Positions 1-9,231 of a stretch of DNA of 64,000 nt are shown in pieces. This DNA is from Alphaproteobacteria bacterium Ga0077535 (GTDB lineage Bacteria; Pseudomonadota; Alphaproteobacteria; Caulobacterales; Aquidulcibacteraceae): contig LNEK01000040.1 of the NCBI GenBank assembly GCA_001464425.1, forward strand, positions 172,890-236,889. The letters are read 5' to 3'. The notes beneath the pieces were generated by a model. The model was given only the letters and a program-made list of their open reading frames with translations, was not told the origin of the DNA and searched no databases. Within the stretch, counting starts at the first letter, position 1; every line of letters starts with the position of its first letter. The position numbers and the translations under genes were made by a program.

Positions 1-861
1 GCGCGCTGCTGTGAGTGCGCTAATGGCGGCGACATCGAGTGAAGGGTCGAACTCGGTGAGATCGATGCTGCGCACCTTCGGATGCGCGGAGATCACGCGT
101 GTGGCGTTGAAAAAGTCCTGAACCGCAACGCCGCCGGGGCGCGCGCCCGGCGCGCCGGGCATGGCGCTGCGCTCGACCACATCAATATCGAAATCGACGT
201 GGATGACATCGCAGCGTGAGGCGAGCATCGCCAGCGCGTGCTCGGCGATTGCGGCGAGACCCTCGGCTTTGCACGCGGCGGCGGTGGCGACGGTGATGCC
301 GGCGGCTTTGGCTTTGTCGTGCGCCTTCTTTGTGTTGGCGAAGGGGAGCAGCCCCAGCTGCGCGATATGCGCTCCAGGCAAGCCATCTTCGAGCAAAGCT
401 TGAATTGGATTGCCGTTGGTGAGGCCGCAATCGGTGTCGCGAAGATCGAAGTGCGCGTCGAGCGTCAGCACACCGACGCGCTGTAGCGTTGGGTCGAGCG
501 CGTGCACGCAGGGGCGCGTGACAGCGTTATTGCCGCCGAGCACGATGGTGAGTTCGTGTTGCTGTGTGATCGGGCCGATCCGTTCGATCATCGGCGCGAG
601 CGAGTCGGCCGGCTGCAGTTCCTCAAGGCCGATGTCGCCGTCATCGAAGATGCGCAGTGTTGAGAGATCGGTTCCAGTTTCTAGATCATAGACGCTCATC
701 CGCTTCATCGCGGCGCGCACCGTTTCGGGTGCTAGATCGCAGCGGCCCGGCGTGATCGAGCCCAACCCTAACGGTGCGCCGATGAGTGCGACGGGCGCGC
801 CGGCGTCCTGCGTCAGCAGATCGGCGGCGGAAAACCAGGAGCGGCAATCGGAATCGGTCAT
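1..861 (-). CDS. hutG: formimidoylglutamase-like arginase-family hydrolase, 3' end beyond window
   Basis: The open frame starts at ATG 861 and runs 287 codons off the left edge, so the C-terminus is missing. The protein belongs to the ureohydrolase (arginase/agmatinase/formimidoylglutamase) family. In histidine breakdown, formimidoylglutamase converts N-formimino-L-glutamate to glutamate and formamide. Metal-binding motifs are visible: DAHFD (residues 135-139) and DFDID (223-227) followed by a [10 protein letters not shown] loop. The usual GGDH/GGGH motif reads GGNN (109-112), so the first histidine metal ligand is absent. The neighbour hutI is divergent, which supports a hut role. The shift from His to Asn is odd and could mean a subfamily variant or altered metal binding. 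Confidence 0.8.
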   Translation of the reverse strand, partial: MTDSDCRSWFSAADLLTQDAGAPVALIGAPLGLGSITPGRCDLAPETVRAAMKRMSVYDLETGTDLSTLRIFDDGDIGLEELQPADSLAPMIERIGPITQQHELTIVLGGNNAVTRPCVHALDPTLQRVGVLTLDAHFDLRDTDCGLTNGNPIQALLEDGLPGAHIAQLGLLPFANTKKAHDKAKAAGITVATAAACKAEGLAAIAEHALAMLASRCDVIHVDFDIDVVERSAMPGAPGARPGGVAVQDFFNATRVISAHPKVRSIDLTEFDPSLDVAAISALTAAR

Positions 862-867
862 GCAGGA

Positions 868-935
868 TTTATGGACCGCCGGCGTCTCGCCTGCCAGCAC
901 CGGCGTTTGCCGGCGGGACGGCGGCGGTCCATAAA
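868..935. repeat. large palindromic element between divergent hutG and hutI
   Basis: TTTATGGACCGCCG (868-881) is the exact reverse complement of 922-935. Complementarity continues inward with few mismatches (GGCGTCTCGCC against GGCGGGACGGC) around a central CACCGG loop. The 68-bp structure fills nearly all of the 80 bp between the two start codons, so it replaces or overlaps the promoters. Its form resembles dispersed intergenic palindromes (REP-like elements) of GC-rich Proteobacteria. Copy number cannot be judged from one window. Confidence 0.75.
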
Positions 936-941
936 AGATTC

Positions 942-2159
942 ATGTGGGACACGCTTTGGGTTGATACGAACCTCGCCACCATGACGCCCGGCGGCAAGCC
1001 GTACGGCGAGATTCAGCGCGGCGCGGTGGCTGCGAAGGACGGCAAAATTGCGTGGGTTGGCTTCGCGGCCGACCTGCCGGGACACGCCGTCGATCTCGCG
1101 CACGAAGTCCGGCGCTGCGACAATGCCTGGATCACGCCTGGCTTGGTCGATTGCCACACTCACCTGGTGTTCGGCGGCGACCGGGCGCGCGAGTTCGAGA
1201 TGCGCTTGCAGGGTAAAAGTTATGAGGAGATCGCACGCGCGGGCGGCGGCATTGTTTCCACCGTGGCCGCGACGCGGGCGGCCTCGCGCGAGGAGTTGGT
1301 TGCAAGCGCGGCGAAGCGGCTTTCGGGGCTGACGCGCGAAGGCGTGACGACTGTTGAGATTAAATCCGGCTATGGGCTCGATCTCGAAAACGAGATCAAG
1401 ATGCTCGAGGCGGCGGGTGAACTCGGCGCCCGCAGCGATGTACGCGTGAAGCGCACGTTCCTCGGCCTGCACGCGCTGCCGCCGGAGTTCAAGGATGATC
1501 GCGCCGCATACGTGCAGCTCGTCGCCGACGTGATGATCCCAGCGATTGCGTCCGAAGGGCTGGCGGATGCCGTCGATGCATTCTGCGAAAACATTGGCTT
1601 TACGGCGGAGGAGGTGGATTACGTGTTCTCCGCCGCGGTTGCGAATGGCCTAGCGGTGAAACTGCATGCCGAGCAGCTCAGCAATCAGAACGGCGCAGCT
1701 TTGGCGGCGCGGTATCAGGCTCTCTCGGCTGATCACTTAGAGTATCTCGATGATTCCGGCATCGCGGCGATGGCGGCAGCGGGCACGGTTGCCGTGCTGC
1801 TGCCGGGCGCGTTTTATTTTCTGCGCGAAACGCAATTGCCGCCGATCGCGGCGATGCGGGCAGCGGGCGTGCATATGGCGGTCGCCAGCGATTGCAATCC
1901 GGGCACCTCGCCAATGACGTCGCCGCTGGCGGCGCTCAACATGGCGTGCACCTTGTTTCGGCTGACGCCGGAAGAGGCGCTAGCCGGCATCACGCGCGAA
2001 GGCGCGCGGGCTCTTGGTATTTTGGACGATGTCGGCACGCTCGAAGTCGGCAAGGCCTGCGATCTCGCCGTATGGGACGTGAAGTCGCCTGCGGAGCTGA
2101 GCTACTGGCTGGGCGCGCCGCTGTTGCGTGAACGCGTGTTTGCAGGGCGCGTTGTCTGA
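942..2159 (+). CDS. hutI: imidazolonepropionase
   Basis: This 405-residue protein hydrolyses 4-imidazolone-5-propionate to N-formimino-L-glutamate, the third step of histidine degradation in the cytoplasm. It is an amidohydrolase-fold metalloenzyme: [12 protein letters not shown] (residues 70-81) supplies the two metal-ligand histidines, followed by the conserved region ending ARAGGGI. Later [11 protein letters not shown] and SDCNPGTSP are typical of HutI. ATG 942 was chosen because it gives the family length; the frame is open upstream to 786, but that part lies in the palindrome. hutU follows after 33 nt in the same direction, so the two are probably co-transcribed. Confidence 0.95.
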   Translation: MWDTLWVDTNLATMTPGGKPYGEIQRGAVAAKDGKIAWVGFAADLPGHAVDLAHEVRRCDNAWITPGLVDCHTHLVFGGDRAREFEMRLQGKSYEEIARAGGGIVSTVAATRAASREELVASAAKRLSGLTREGVTTVEIKSGYGLDLENEIKMLEAAGELGARSDVRVKRTFLGLHALPPEFKDDRAAYVQLVADVMIPAIASEGLADAVDAFCENIGFTAEEVDYVFSAAVANGLAVKLHAEQLSNQNGAALAARYQALSADHLEYLDDSGIAAMAAAGTVAVLLPGAFYFLRETQLPPIAAMRAAGVHMAVASDCNPGTSPMTSPLAALNMACTLFRLTPEEALAGITREGARALGILDDVGTLEVGKACDLAVWDVKSPAELSYWLGAPLLRERVFAGRVV

Positions 2160-2192
2160 GCTAGAACGCTCGAAATTTTCCGGAGCTTTCTC

Positions 2193-3823
2193 ATGGATCC
2201 CCGTCACGATGCATCGCGCGTGATCCGCGCGCCGCGTGGAAACGACCGCACGTGCAAGAGCTGGCTGACGGAAGCGGCGCTGCGCATGCTGATGAACAAT
2301 CTCGATCCCGATGTGGCGGAGCATCCGGAAGAGTTGGTCGTGTACGGCGGCATCGGCCGCGCGGCACGCTGCGCCGTCTGGAAGAAGACGAAACGCTGCT
2401 GATCCAGAGCGGCAAGCCTGTCGGCGTGTTCAAGACGCATGCGGATGCGCCGCGCGTTTTGTTGGCGAACTCCAATCTCGTGCCGAAATGGGCGACGTGG
2501 GAGCATTTCGACGAACTCGATCGCAAAGGCCTGATGATGTACGGCCAGATGACGGCCGGCTCTTGGATTTACATCGGTACGCAAGGCATCGTTCAGGGCA
2601 CCTACGAGACCTTCGCCGAAATGGGCCGCAAGCATTTTGGCGGCGACTGGACCGGCAAGTGGATTCTGACGGCCGGCCTCGGCGGCATGGGCGGCGCGCA
2701 GCCGCTGGCGGCAGTGATGGCGGGCGCCTGCTGCTTGGCGATCGAATGCCAGAGCGATCGCATCGATAAGCGTCTGCAGACGCGCTATTTGGACAAACGC
2801 GCCGAAACGCTCGATCAAGCGATGGCGATGATCAACGAGGCGTGTGCGAAGGGCGAAGCGATCTCAGTTGGCTTGCTTGGCAACGCGGCGGAGATTTTGC
2901 CTGAGATGGTCAAACGCGGCATTCGCCCCGACGCGGTGACGGATCAGACTTCGGCGCATGACACTGTGAACGGATATCTTCCCGCCGGTTGGAGCGTCGA
3001 GCGCTGGAACCAAACGCGCGTGCAGAATCCGGAAGCGGTGCGCGAAGCGGCGTCTGCGTCGATCGTGGTGCATGTGAAAGCGATGCTCGACTTCCACAAT
3101 ATGGGCATCCCCACAGTCGATTACGGCAACAACATTCGCCAGGTGGCGAAGGATAACGGCGTTGAGAATGCGTTCGCGTATCCGGGATTTGTACCGGCGT
3201 ACGTGCGACCGTTGTTTTGTCGCGGGGTCGGGCCGTTTCGCTGGGCGGCGCTCACGGGAAATCCGGATGACATCGCCAAGACCGACGCCAAGGTTAAGGA
3301 GCTGATCCCGAACGACGCGCATCTGCATCGCTGGCTCGACATGGCGAAGGAGCGGATCGCGTTCCAAGGTTTGCCGGCGCGGATTTGTTGGGTGGGCTTG
3401 GGCCAGCGCCATCGCTTGGGTCTCGCATTCAATGAAATGGTCGCGCGCGGCGAGATCGGGCCGTTGGTGATCGGGCGCGATCATTTGGATTCGGGCTCAG
3501 TCGCGTCGCCGAACCGCGAAACCGAAAAAATGCGCGATGGCAGCGACGCAGTCAGCGACTGGCCGTTGCTCAACGCTTTGCTCAACACTGCAGGCGGCGC
3601 GACTTGGGTGTCGCTGCATCATGGCGGCGGGGTCGGCATGGGTTATTCGCAGCATTCGGGGGTTGTTATCGTGTGCGATGGCACCGAAGCGGCATCGAAA
3701 CGCATCGCGCGCGTGCTTTGGAATGATCCAGGCACAGGCGTGATGCGTCACGCCGACGCCGGCTACGAAGACGCGATCCAATGCGCGAAAGAGCAAGGGC
3801 TGGATTTGCCGTCGATCGCCTAG
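2193..3823 (+). pseudogene. hutU: urocanate hydratase, frameshifted by a short internal deletion
   Basis: Urocanate hydratase converts urocanate to imidazolonepropionate using tightly bound NAD. The first ~59 residues (from ATG 2193) match the family start ([34 protein letters not shown]). The frame then becomes non-homologous and stops at 2402. The protein continues in another frame from [11 protein letters not shown] (about 2369) to the stop at 3823. About 10-11 conserved residues (DWxxYDAIV region) are missing at the switch. The junction contains GGCACG (2363-2368), and a 34-nt loss between two copies of it would explain the frame change and restore 555 codons, the usual length. It is either a true broken gene or an assembly error; five other genes here show the same defect. 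Confidence 0.9.
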
Positions 3824-4533
3824 CAGCCCATCGGGTCCATCATCCAACCGAGTAGCGCATCATCCGCGCCGCGCACTTCCGGCGCGTCGTAACATAGGCC
3901 GCCCGGATTCTCGCCCGGGCCACGGACGAAGAGCGCCGCGTGTTCCGTCGCGATCGCGAGCGTCTCACTGCGAGGGCCAAAGCTGATGACTTCCGGCGTA
4001 TTGCCAGGCGCTACGGCGCAGTCGAACGCATCGCCCCCACTGAGCCGAACGAGCATGTTTCCGTCGGCTTGCCGCCCCGCATATGTGACCCAGCGCGTCT
4101 GCGGCGAGCGCGCTATGCAAGCGTCGATCTGAGGCATCAGCGCGATGAGTTGATGGTCCCAGCGCATCGCCGCGCAACCGGGATAGGCTTGGCCGCCATA
4201 GCTCACCGTCGCGCGCATCGGATAGGGAACGCCGTCCATCGTGCAGTTTGTCTCGACCAGATCGAGCGTGATCTCGCCCGCCATCAGACGATAGCCGCTC
4301 TGCGTTGTTTGCGGCGGCGTCCAAGCACCGGATGCCTCCACAGCGCCGTCATCGACGCTGAACGACACGGCCAACAGATCGGGATCCGCTGTGAGCGTCC
4401 AGTTATTGCCGAGGCCGAGGACCACGCCATAGGGCAGCGCGCGCTCATTTGGATCCGGCACATCATCAGAGCTTTCAGTGCTTGGCCCGCAAGCCACGAG
4501 CAGACACGCCGCCGCCAAGATCATCGCCCGCAT
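3820..4533 (-). CDS. putative lipoprotein, HslJ/META- or COG3650-like
   Basis: 237 residues from ATG 4533, chosen because GAGGAGAG lies just upstream; the frame is open to 4554. It begins with a lipoprotein signal ([16 protein letters not shown], lipobox LVAC), so the mature protein is probably membrane-anchored outside the cytoplasm. The body has a NNWTLTAD segment and paired cysteines ([17 protein letters not shown]) recalling small lipoproteins with a C4-type lysozyme-inhibitor or heat-shock HslJ-like fold. The function is not established. It is the second gene of a minus-strand pair with the YhhN gene (10-nt gap), and its stop overlaps the hutU stop by 4 nt. Confidence 0.7.
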   Translation of the reverse strand: MRAMILAAACLLVACGPSTESSDDVPDPNERALPYGVVLGLGNNWTLTADPDLLAVSFSVDDGAVEASGAWTPPQTTQSGYRLMAGEITLDLVETNCTMDGVPYPMRATVSYGGQAYPGCAAMRWDHQLIALMPQIDACIARSPQTRWVTYAGRQADGNMLVRLSGGDAFDCAVAPGNTPEVISFGPRSETLAIATEHAALFVRGPGENPGGLCYDAPEVRGADDALLGWMMDPMGC

Positions 4534-4543
4534 CGCACTCTCC

Positions 4544-5242
4544 TCAGCTCGCAAACACCAGCGCCACCACGCCCCACACGATCAGAACTTGCGCGGTCGC
4601 ATAAGTCCACCACACCACCGGCCCGGTCCAGCGTCGCGCTGGCGAATCTGGCTTCAAACGAAACAGCTCCGCCGCCAGCACGAAATCGCTGACGAGAAAA
4701 CTCACGGCCCCAATCGTGGCGGGCCAGCCTGGCCAAGGCAGCCACATCGCGGTGACGCCCATGAGTGTGATCGCGAGCGCGTAGGGGATCACGGCGAGGG
4801 CCATCCAGCCCAGCTTCGGCGCCATCCACACGAGAAAGCCGAGCGATGTCGCGATGACCAGCGCCATCCCAACGTAACGCGGCAGTAGCGGAGAATTGTC
4901 GCCCGAGAAAAACCAGAGGAAGAAGAAGATCAGCACGTAAGCGAGCTGCGCGATCAGGAAAGAGAGGATGCCGAGCGGCAGCATCCATTTCTTGTCGAAC
5001 GCCAGGAAGAAATCGCCGAACGCGGATGCAACGATTGCGACGATCAGCGGGAAGGGCGCCCCGGCGATGATCAGCGCGGCGGCGATGAAGCCGAGAAAGC
5101 CCGTCTTCACCAGCGCGCGCGGCCAGCTTGGCGGCCGGCGCAAATAGTATGTCCCGTACGTGATCGCGGCGGCGACACCGAGCGCGGCGCAAATCCAGAA
5201 CGCCGGACCTAGCGTCATCGCCCCCATTTTTTCCGCCCCCAT
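4544..5242 (-). CDS. YhhN/TMEM86 family membrane protein (lysoplasmalogenase-like)
   Basis: 232 residues with about eight hydrophobic helices. Two family motifs are visible: SAFGDFFLAF in the first half and SDFVLAAELF near the end, both with the acidic residues typical of YhhN/TMEM86. Members of the family hydrolyse the vinyl-ether bond of lysoplasmalogens in animals; the bacterial role is less clear. In-frame ATG codons at 5242, 5227 and 5218 are all possible starts; the GGGGGCGG run favours 5227. It sits directly upstream of a lipoprotein gene and probably shares its transcript. Confidence 0.8.
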   Translation of the reverse strand: MGAEKMGAMTLGPAFWICAALGVAAAITYGTYYLRRPPSWPRALVKTGFLGFIAAALIIAGAPFPLIVAIVASAFGDFFLAFDKKWMLPLGILSFLIAQLAYVLIFFFLWFFSGDNSPLLPRYVGMALVIATSLGFLVWMAPKLGWMALAVIPYALAITLMGVTAMWLPWPGWPATIGAVSFLVSDFVLAAELFRLKPDSPARRWTGPVVWWTYATAQVLIVWGVVALVFAS

Positions 5243-5298
5243 TCTGCCACGGTTCAGCTAGGCGTGTTACAGCAGAGTCAGGGACGGGAGGATAGCGG

Positions 5299-6492
5299 AT
5301 GGCTGGGGGCTTCTGGCGTTTTCGGATGATGATGGCTGCTTCGGTGGTCGCGCTGGTGGCGGCATGCGCCACGGCGCCGACGCTGGAGGAGCTCGACGCG
5401 CGCGCGTGGGCGCAAGCGCAGCAGGCGGACTCGCCGCAGCTCTATCAATCCTATCTCGGGCAGTATCCGAACGGGTTGTTCGCTGGGCAGGCGCGTTCGC
5501 GTCTGGAAGCGCTGGCGGTTGAAGAGCGCGAAGCGTGGGCGCAGGCGCGCCGCATCGACACCGAGTTCGCGTATCAGGACTATGTCACCCGCTATAACTG
5601 GTCCGGCAATGTTGTCGAAGCAGTGAGGCGGCGCGATATTCTGGCGGCACCGCGGCTCGCGGCGGAAGAGCGCGCGGCTTGGGAAGAGGCCGTCGGGTTT
5701 GACCGCATCGAGCATTATGAAGCGTTCTTGCAGCGCTGGCCGGGCGGGGCTCACGCCGAGGACGCGCGCCAGCGGCTTGCCTATCTGTGGAACACGGACG
5801 AAGGCGCCTGGGTGCGCACGCGGCGGCTGAACTCGCCGGGTGCTTATGCAGACTTTATCTACGCTTATCCGCGTTCGCCGTACGCGACGGAAGCGCGCGC
5901 CGCGCTCGATCAGTTCCGGCGCGAAGACGATTACGCCTGGAACAATGCGCGGCGTCGCCACAACATCCGCGAGTACGAGCGTTATCTGCGCGATTATCCC
6001 GATGGTGCGCATCGCCGCGATGCGGAGCGCGCGGTGTATCAAATCCGCGCCGAGGATCGCACCGCTTGGGATCGTGCAGCACGGCGCGATACCATCGATG
6101 CTTACGATTTATATCTCAGCACGCAGCAAGACGGCGATTATCGCGACGAGGCGCAGCGGCGCATCCGCCAGTTGCGCGATGCGCAATCGTATCCGCCGCC
6201 GCAGCCGCCGCCGGTCGTGTCGCCCCCGGTGACGCCGCCGCCGCCTGTGACGCCGCCGCGTCCGCCGCGCCCGCCCGTGGTGCGCCCGCCGCCAGTTGTG
6301 TCTCCGCCAGTGACGCCGCCTGCGCCGCCGGTGACGCCACCACCACCACCGCCGCCGCTGGTGACACCGCCGCCGCCACCTCCGGTCGCGCCACCACCGC
6401 CACCACCGCCTCCACCGCCTCCACCGCCGGCGCCGACAGAGGAAGAGGGCGAGCAACCGCAGCGGCCAAGCGGCCTGCTCAATCCGAACTGA
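5299..6492 (+). CDS. lipoprotein with six tandem ~45-residue repeats and a proline-rich tail
   Basis: 397 residues; the start at 5299 follows GGGAGGATAG. The N-terminal lipoprotein signal ends LVAAC (about residue 23). From residue ~30 to ~290 there are about six degenerate repeats of the form AW..A...DT..AY..YL..YP.G....EAR.RL, the TPR-like repeat often seen beside caspase-like (peptidase C14) domains. No caspase domain is present. Residues ~295-375 are almost pure proline with valine and threonine (PPVVSPPVTPP units), followed by an acidic end. Known lipoproteins with proline-rich linkers often span the cell wall or present a domain away from the membrane. The specific function is unknown. 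Confidence 0.75.
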   Translation: MAGGFWRFRMMMAASVVALVAACATAPTLEELDARAWAQAQQADSPQLYQSYLGQYPNGLFAGQARSRLEALAVEEREAWAQARRIDTEFAYQDYVTRYNWSGNVVEAVRRRDILAAPRLAAEERAAWEEAVGFDRIEHYEAFLQRWPGGAHAEDARQRLAYLWNTDEGAWVRTRRLNSPGAYADFIYAYPRSPYATEARAALDQFRREDDYAWNNARRRHNIREYERYLRDYPDGAHRRDAERAVYQIRAEDRTAWDRAARRDTIDAYDLYLSTQQDGDYRDEAQRRIRQLRDAQSYPPPQPPPVVSPPVTPPPPVTPPRPPRPPVVRPPPVVSPPVTPPAPPVTPPPPPPPLVTPPPPPPVAPPPPPPPPPPPPPAPTEEEGEQPQRPSGLLNPN

Positions 6493-6570
6493 CGTTGCGT
6501 ACGTTTGCGTTCGCGCGCGCGCCCGCTAAAACGCGGGCCGCGCCTACGCACGCGCGCAATGGAGGAAATC

Positions 6571-7353
6571 ATGCGTCTCTCGTCGGATATTGCGGCGGTC
6601 GTCACTGGCGGCGCGTCGGGCTTGGGCCGGGCGACGGTTGAGAAGTTGCGCGCCGAGGGCGTGAAAGTTGCGATCTTCGATCGTGACGAGGATCGCGGCG
6701 TCGTAACAGCCAAGGAACTTGGCGCGACGTTCTGCAAAGTCGATGTGACCAGCGACGATAGCGTCGCCGCCGGCTTCGAGGCGGCGCGCAGCGCCAACGG
6801 CCAGGAGCGTATCCTGGTCGCCTGCGCCGGCATTGGCTCAGCCGCCAAGACCGCCAGCCGCTCGCGCGAGAGCGGCGAGATCAAGCATTTCCCGCTCGAG
6901 ATCTTCAATCTGACGATCCAGGTGAACCTGATCGGCACGTTCCGCTGCGTTGCAAAAAGCGCCGCTGGAATGCTGACGCTCGATCCGCTGGAAGCCGGCG
7001 AGCGGGGGGCGATCGTGATGACCGCATCTGTGGCCGCAGAAGATGGGCAAATGGGCCAAGCGGCCTATTCGGCGTCGAAGGGCGGCGTTGTCGGCATGAC
7101 GTTGCCGATCGCGCGCGACCTCTCGGGCGAGGGCATTCGCATCAACACGATCCTGCCGGGCATCTTCGAAACGCCGCTGATGATGGGCGCGCCGGAGAAG
7201 GTGAAGGAAGCGTTGGCCGCCAGCGTGCCCTTCCCGAAAAGGCTCGGAAACCCTGAAGAATACGCATCTCTCGCTCTCGAAATGATTCGCAATCCGTACT
7301 TCAACGGCGAGGATGTGCGCATCGACGGCGCGATCCGGATGGGCCTGCGCTAA
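6571..7353 (+). CDS. SDR family dehydrogenase, 3-hydroxyacyl-CoA dehydrogenase type 2-like
   Basis: 260 residues from ATG 6571, with GGAGGAA five bases upstream; the frame is open to 6505. Classical short-chain dehydrogenase features are present: the dinucleotide-binding TGGASGLG near residue 13, an acidic residue after the second strand (FDRDED) suggesting NAD, a CAGIG motif, catalytic Ser (MTASVAAEDGQ) and YSASKGG. The RINTILPGIFETPLM segment and the ending FNGEDVRIDGAIRMGLR resemble human HSD17B10 and bacterial 2-methyl-3-hydroxybutyryl-CoA dehydrogenases, which act in isoleucine and fatty acid oxidation. Exact substrate is inferred. A strong terminator follows. Confidence 0.85.
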   Translation: MRLSSDIAAVVTGGASGLGRATVEKLRAEGVKVAIFDRDEDRGVVTAKELGATFCKVDVTSDDSVAAGFEAARSANGQERILVACAGIGSAAKTASRSRESGEIKHFPLEIFNLTIQVNLIGTFRCVAKSAAGMLTLDPLEAGERGAIVMTASVAAEDGQMGQAAYSASKGGVVGMTLPIARDLSGEGIRINTILPGIFETPLMMGAPEKVKEALAASVPFPKRLGNPEEYASLALEMIRNPYFNGEDVRIDGAIRMGLR

Positions 7354-7377
7354 GCGAAAAGCCGCATTTTAGAGGCA

Positions 7378-7410
7378 AACGGCGTGTTCTTCGCGGAACA
7401 CGCCGTTTTC
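7378..7410 (+). terminator. intrinsic terminator after the SDR gene
   Basis: Perfect 12-bp stem AACGGCGTGTTC / GAACACGCCGTT with a 6-base loop, followed by a short T-rich run (TTTTC). It lies 25 nt after the SDR stop. Confidence 0.8.
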
Positions 7411-7670
7411 GTTGCGGCTAAAACCCCTGTAAATCAGCTTTTTTGCATTGCGACTCACGAAGGCTCATGTCAGTGACTCCGGCCTTAGCGCTGAAAACCC
7501 CCATTTTTAGGGCGTTTTGGCGCAGTTGGAGTGAGGCGTGGTCACGCTCCATCAAGAATTGGGTGTCATCACTCAGCGGCCGCGGTGAGCAAGGGATCAT
7601 CAGAATTCCGCGATTTACCGGCGGTTCGTTGAGTTAAACACACGACAACCTTTGAAGAGGGAATACACAC
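7411..7670. other. intergenic region upstream of the HU gene
   Basis: No gene is supported here. A 64-codon open frame (7443-7637) has an unremarkable composition and no recognisable motif or ribosome site. The stretch is less GC-rich than its surroundings and probably holds the promoter of the HU gene. GAAGAGGGAA sits at the expected ribosome-site distance before 7671. No convincing -35/-10 pair was identified. Confidence 0.4.
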
Positions 7671-8087
7671 ATGGCCCGCAAGGCAGCTAAGAAAACCACC
7701 GCGAAGAAAGCCCCGGCGAAGAAGAAAACCGCCGCGAAGAAGAAGACCGCCGCCGCCGCTCCGCCGGCAAAGGCCGTGAAGGTCACCGCCGTCGCCGGCA
7801 AGACCGTCACCGCCAGCGCGCTGCTCCAGTCGGTCGCCGATCACCTCGGCGTCAAGAAGTCGGAAGCAAAGGCCATGGTCGAAGGCTACACGGATGTCGT
7901 GAAGGCCTACGTCATGAAGGGCTCCAAAGTGAAGATCGGCGATATCGGCATGATCATGATCCGCGCCCGTAAGGCGCGCATGGGCCGTAACCCGCAAACG
8001 GGTGAGCCGGTGAAGATCAAAGCGTCGAAGAAGCTGGCGTTCCGCCAATCTTCGGTGATGAAGGCGCAAGTGATGGGCGGCCGCTAA
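7671..8087 (+). CDS. HU-family DNA-binding protein with lysine/alanine-rich N-terminal tail
   Basis: 138 residues, against about 90 for ordinary HU. Residues 1 to ~35 are a tail of AKK and PAKK units resembling eukaryotic H1 tails. The HU fold follows: SALLQSVADHLG, SEAKAMVEGYTDVV, and the DNA-binding arm with GRNPQTGE. HU bends and compacts DNA in the nucleoid. Tails at the N-terminus are known for Deinococcus HU, whereas mycobacterial HupB carries its tail at the C-terminus. The gene has its own terminator, so it is monocistronic. A more standard HU/IHF-type gene (ihfB) is also in the window. Confidence 0.9.
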   Translation: MARKAAKKTTAKKAPAKKKTAAKKKTAAAAPPAKAVKVTAVAGKTVTASALLQSVADHLGVKKSEAKAMVEGYTDVVKAYVMKGSKVKIGDIGMIMIRARKARMGRNPQTGEPVKIKASKKLAFRQSSVMKAQVMGGR

Positions 8088-8141
8088 CAGCGGACGCGTC
8101 ACGACGCAATTTTTGAAACATGACCCTTCGGGGTTGTCGAG

Positions 8142-8176
8142 ACGGCCGGCGTTCTACGAAGCGCCGGCCGTTTTCG
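8142..8176 (+). terminator. intrinsic terminator after the HU gene
   Basis: Stem ACGGCCGGCG (8142-8151) pairs with CGCCGGCCGT (8162-8171) around a 10-base loop, followed by TTTCG. It lies between the HU stop and the next start. Confidence 0.75.
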
Positions 8177-8223
8177 TTTGCGGCAGTCCGTGCTTCACTG
8201 AGGTGAGGGTGGGAGCCGGACGA

Positions 8224-9231
8224 ATGCGTTTGAGTGTGATTTTGGCTGCGAGTTTGGCCCTGGCCGCCTGCGCTACACCTGCGCCATCTGCGCCTGCTGC
8301 GCCCACCTGTACGGTCTCCGCTGAGGACCGCGTCTGGATAGACGCCTCGCTAGGGGCCTGGCAGTTCACGGCGCGCGAAATTTCCGGCGTCGCCACGGTA
8401 CAGCCGTTCCAAGCCGTCTTCTTCGATGATGATTGCGCGCTGACCAGCGCTGACGCGTTTAGCGCCGAGCACGCAAGTGACGTGACGTGGATCGCCAGGC
8501 CGCACGCAGGGCAGGTACAATTGCCGACAGGCGATCTCCTGCCGGCTGGCGTGGCGGCGTTTGCTTCGGCTGACGGCGAGGCCGCTTTCTTGGTGATGTC
8601 CACCCCGAGCGTCTGGCGCGCGGCGGGCGTCAATGCTGATCCGTTTGGGTTAGAGGCAATGATGACCGCTGTGCTGCTGCACGAAGGCTCGCACGTGGCG
8701 CAAGCGTCGACCTATGGTGCGCGGATGTCAGCTTTGGTCGCGGCGCACGGTCTGCCTGACGACTTCAATGACGACAGCATCCAGGAACGTTTCGCCGAGA
8801 ACGCCGAATTTTCAGCTTCGGTCGAGCGTGAGATTGATCTGCTCTTTCGCGCCGCCGCCGCGCCGGACCAGGCAACAGCGCGCGCGTTGGCGCGCGAGGC
8901 GCGTGACTTCATGCAGGCGCGACGCGCACGCTGGTTTTCCGGGGATGACGCCTATCTGACGGAAGCGGAGGACATCTGGCTGAGCTTTGAAGGGTCTGCT
9001 CAATGGCTTGGCTATCAGTGGATGGTTCATCCTGCCGGTGGCGACGTCGATTCCGCAGCCGCGATGTCGAACTTCGCGCGGCGTGGTCGCTGGTGGACGC
9101 AAAAGCAAGGGGTCGCGCTTGCGTTCGTGGTGGATCGCCTCGCGCCGTTCGATTGGAAAGCGCAGGCGTTCGGCTCGGGCGGGCAAACGCTTACCGCGAT
9201 GTTGGACGCTGCGTTGGCGAGCGAAGAATGA
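8224..9231 (+). CDS. putative zinc metallopeptidase lipoprotein (HExxH)
   Basis: 335 residues from ATG 8224, chosen because it starts a clear lipoprotein signal (MRLSVILAASLALAACA, lipobox LAAC); the frame is open to 8113. HEGSH at residues 153-157 in a helix-like context (VLLHEGSHVAQ) fits the zinc-binding HExxH motif of metallopeptidases. A downstream acidic segment (YLTEAEDIWLSFEGSAQW) could give the third ligand. It resembles no family that could be named with confidence. The next gene overlaps it by 4 nt (ATGA), so they are translationally coupled. Confidence 0.65.
   Translation: MRLSVILAASLALAACATPAPSAPAAPTCTVSAEDRVWIDASLGAWQFTAREISGVATVQPFQAVFFDDDCALTSADAFSAEHASDVTWIARPHAGQVQLPTGDLLPAGVAAFASADGEAAFLVMSTPSVWRAAGVNADPFGLEAMMTAVLLHEGSHVAQASTYGARMSALVAAHGLPDDFNDDSIQERFAENAEFSASVEREIDLLFRAAAAPDQATARALAREARDFMQARRARWFSGDDAYLTEAEDIWLSFEGSAQWLGYQWMVHPAGGDVDSAAAMSNFARRGRWWTQKQGVALAFVVDRLAPFDWKAQAFGSGGQTLTAMLDAALASEE

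Noticed and set aside
786..941. Longer hutI starting at 786
   Set aside because: The extra 52 codons run through the palindrome and into hutG's start and have no homology to HutI.
6190..6440. Repetitive CCGCC-rich DNA as a tandem repeat or CRISPR array
   Set aside because: It encodes the proline-rich tail of the lipoprotein in frame; there are no evenly spaced repeats with unique spacers.
7443..7637. 64-codon open frame before the HU gene
   Set aside because: No ribosome site, motif or typical codon pattern; it lies in the expected promoter region.
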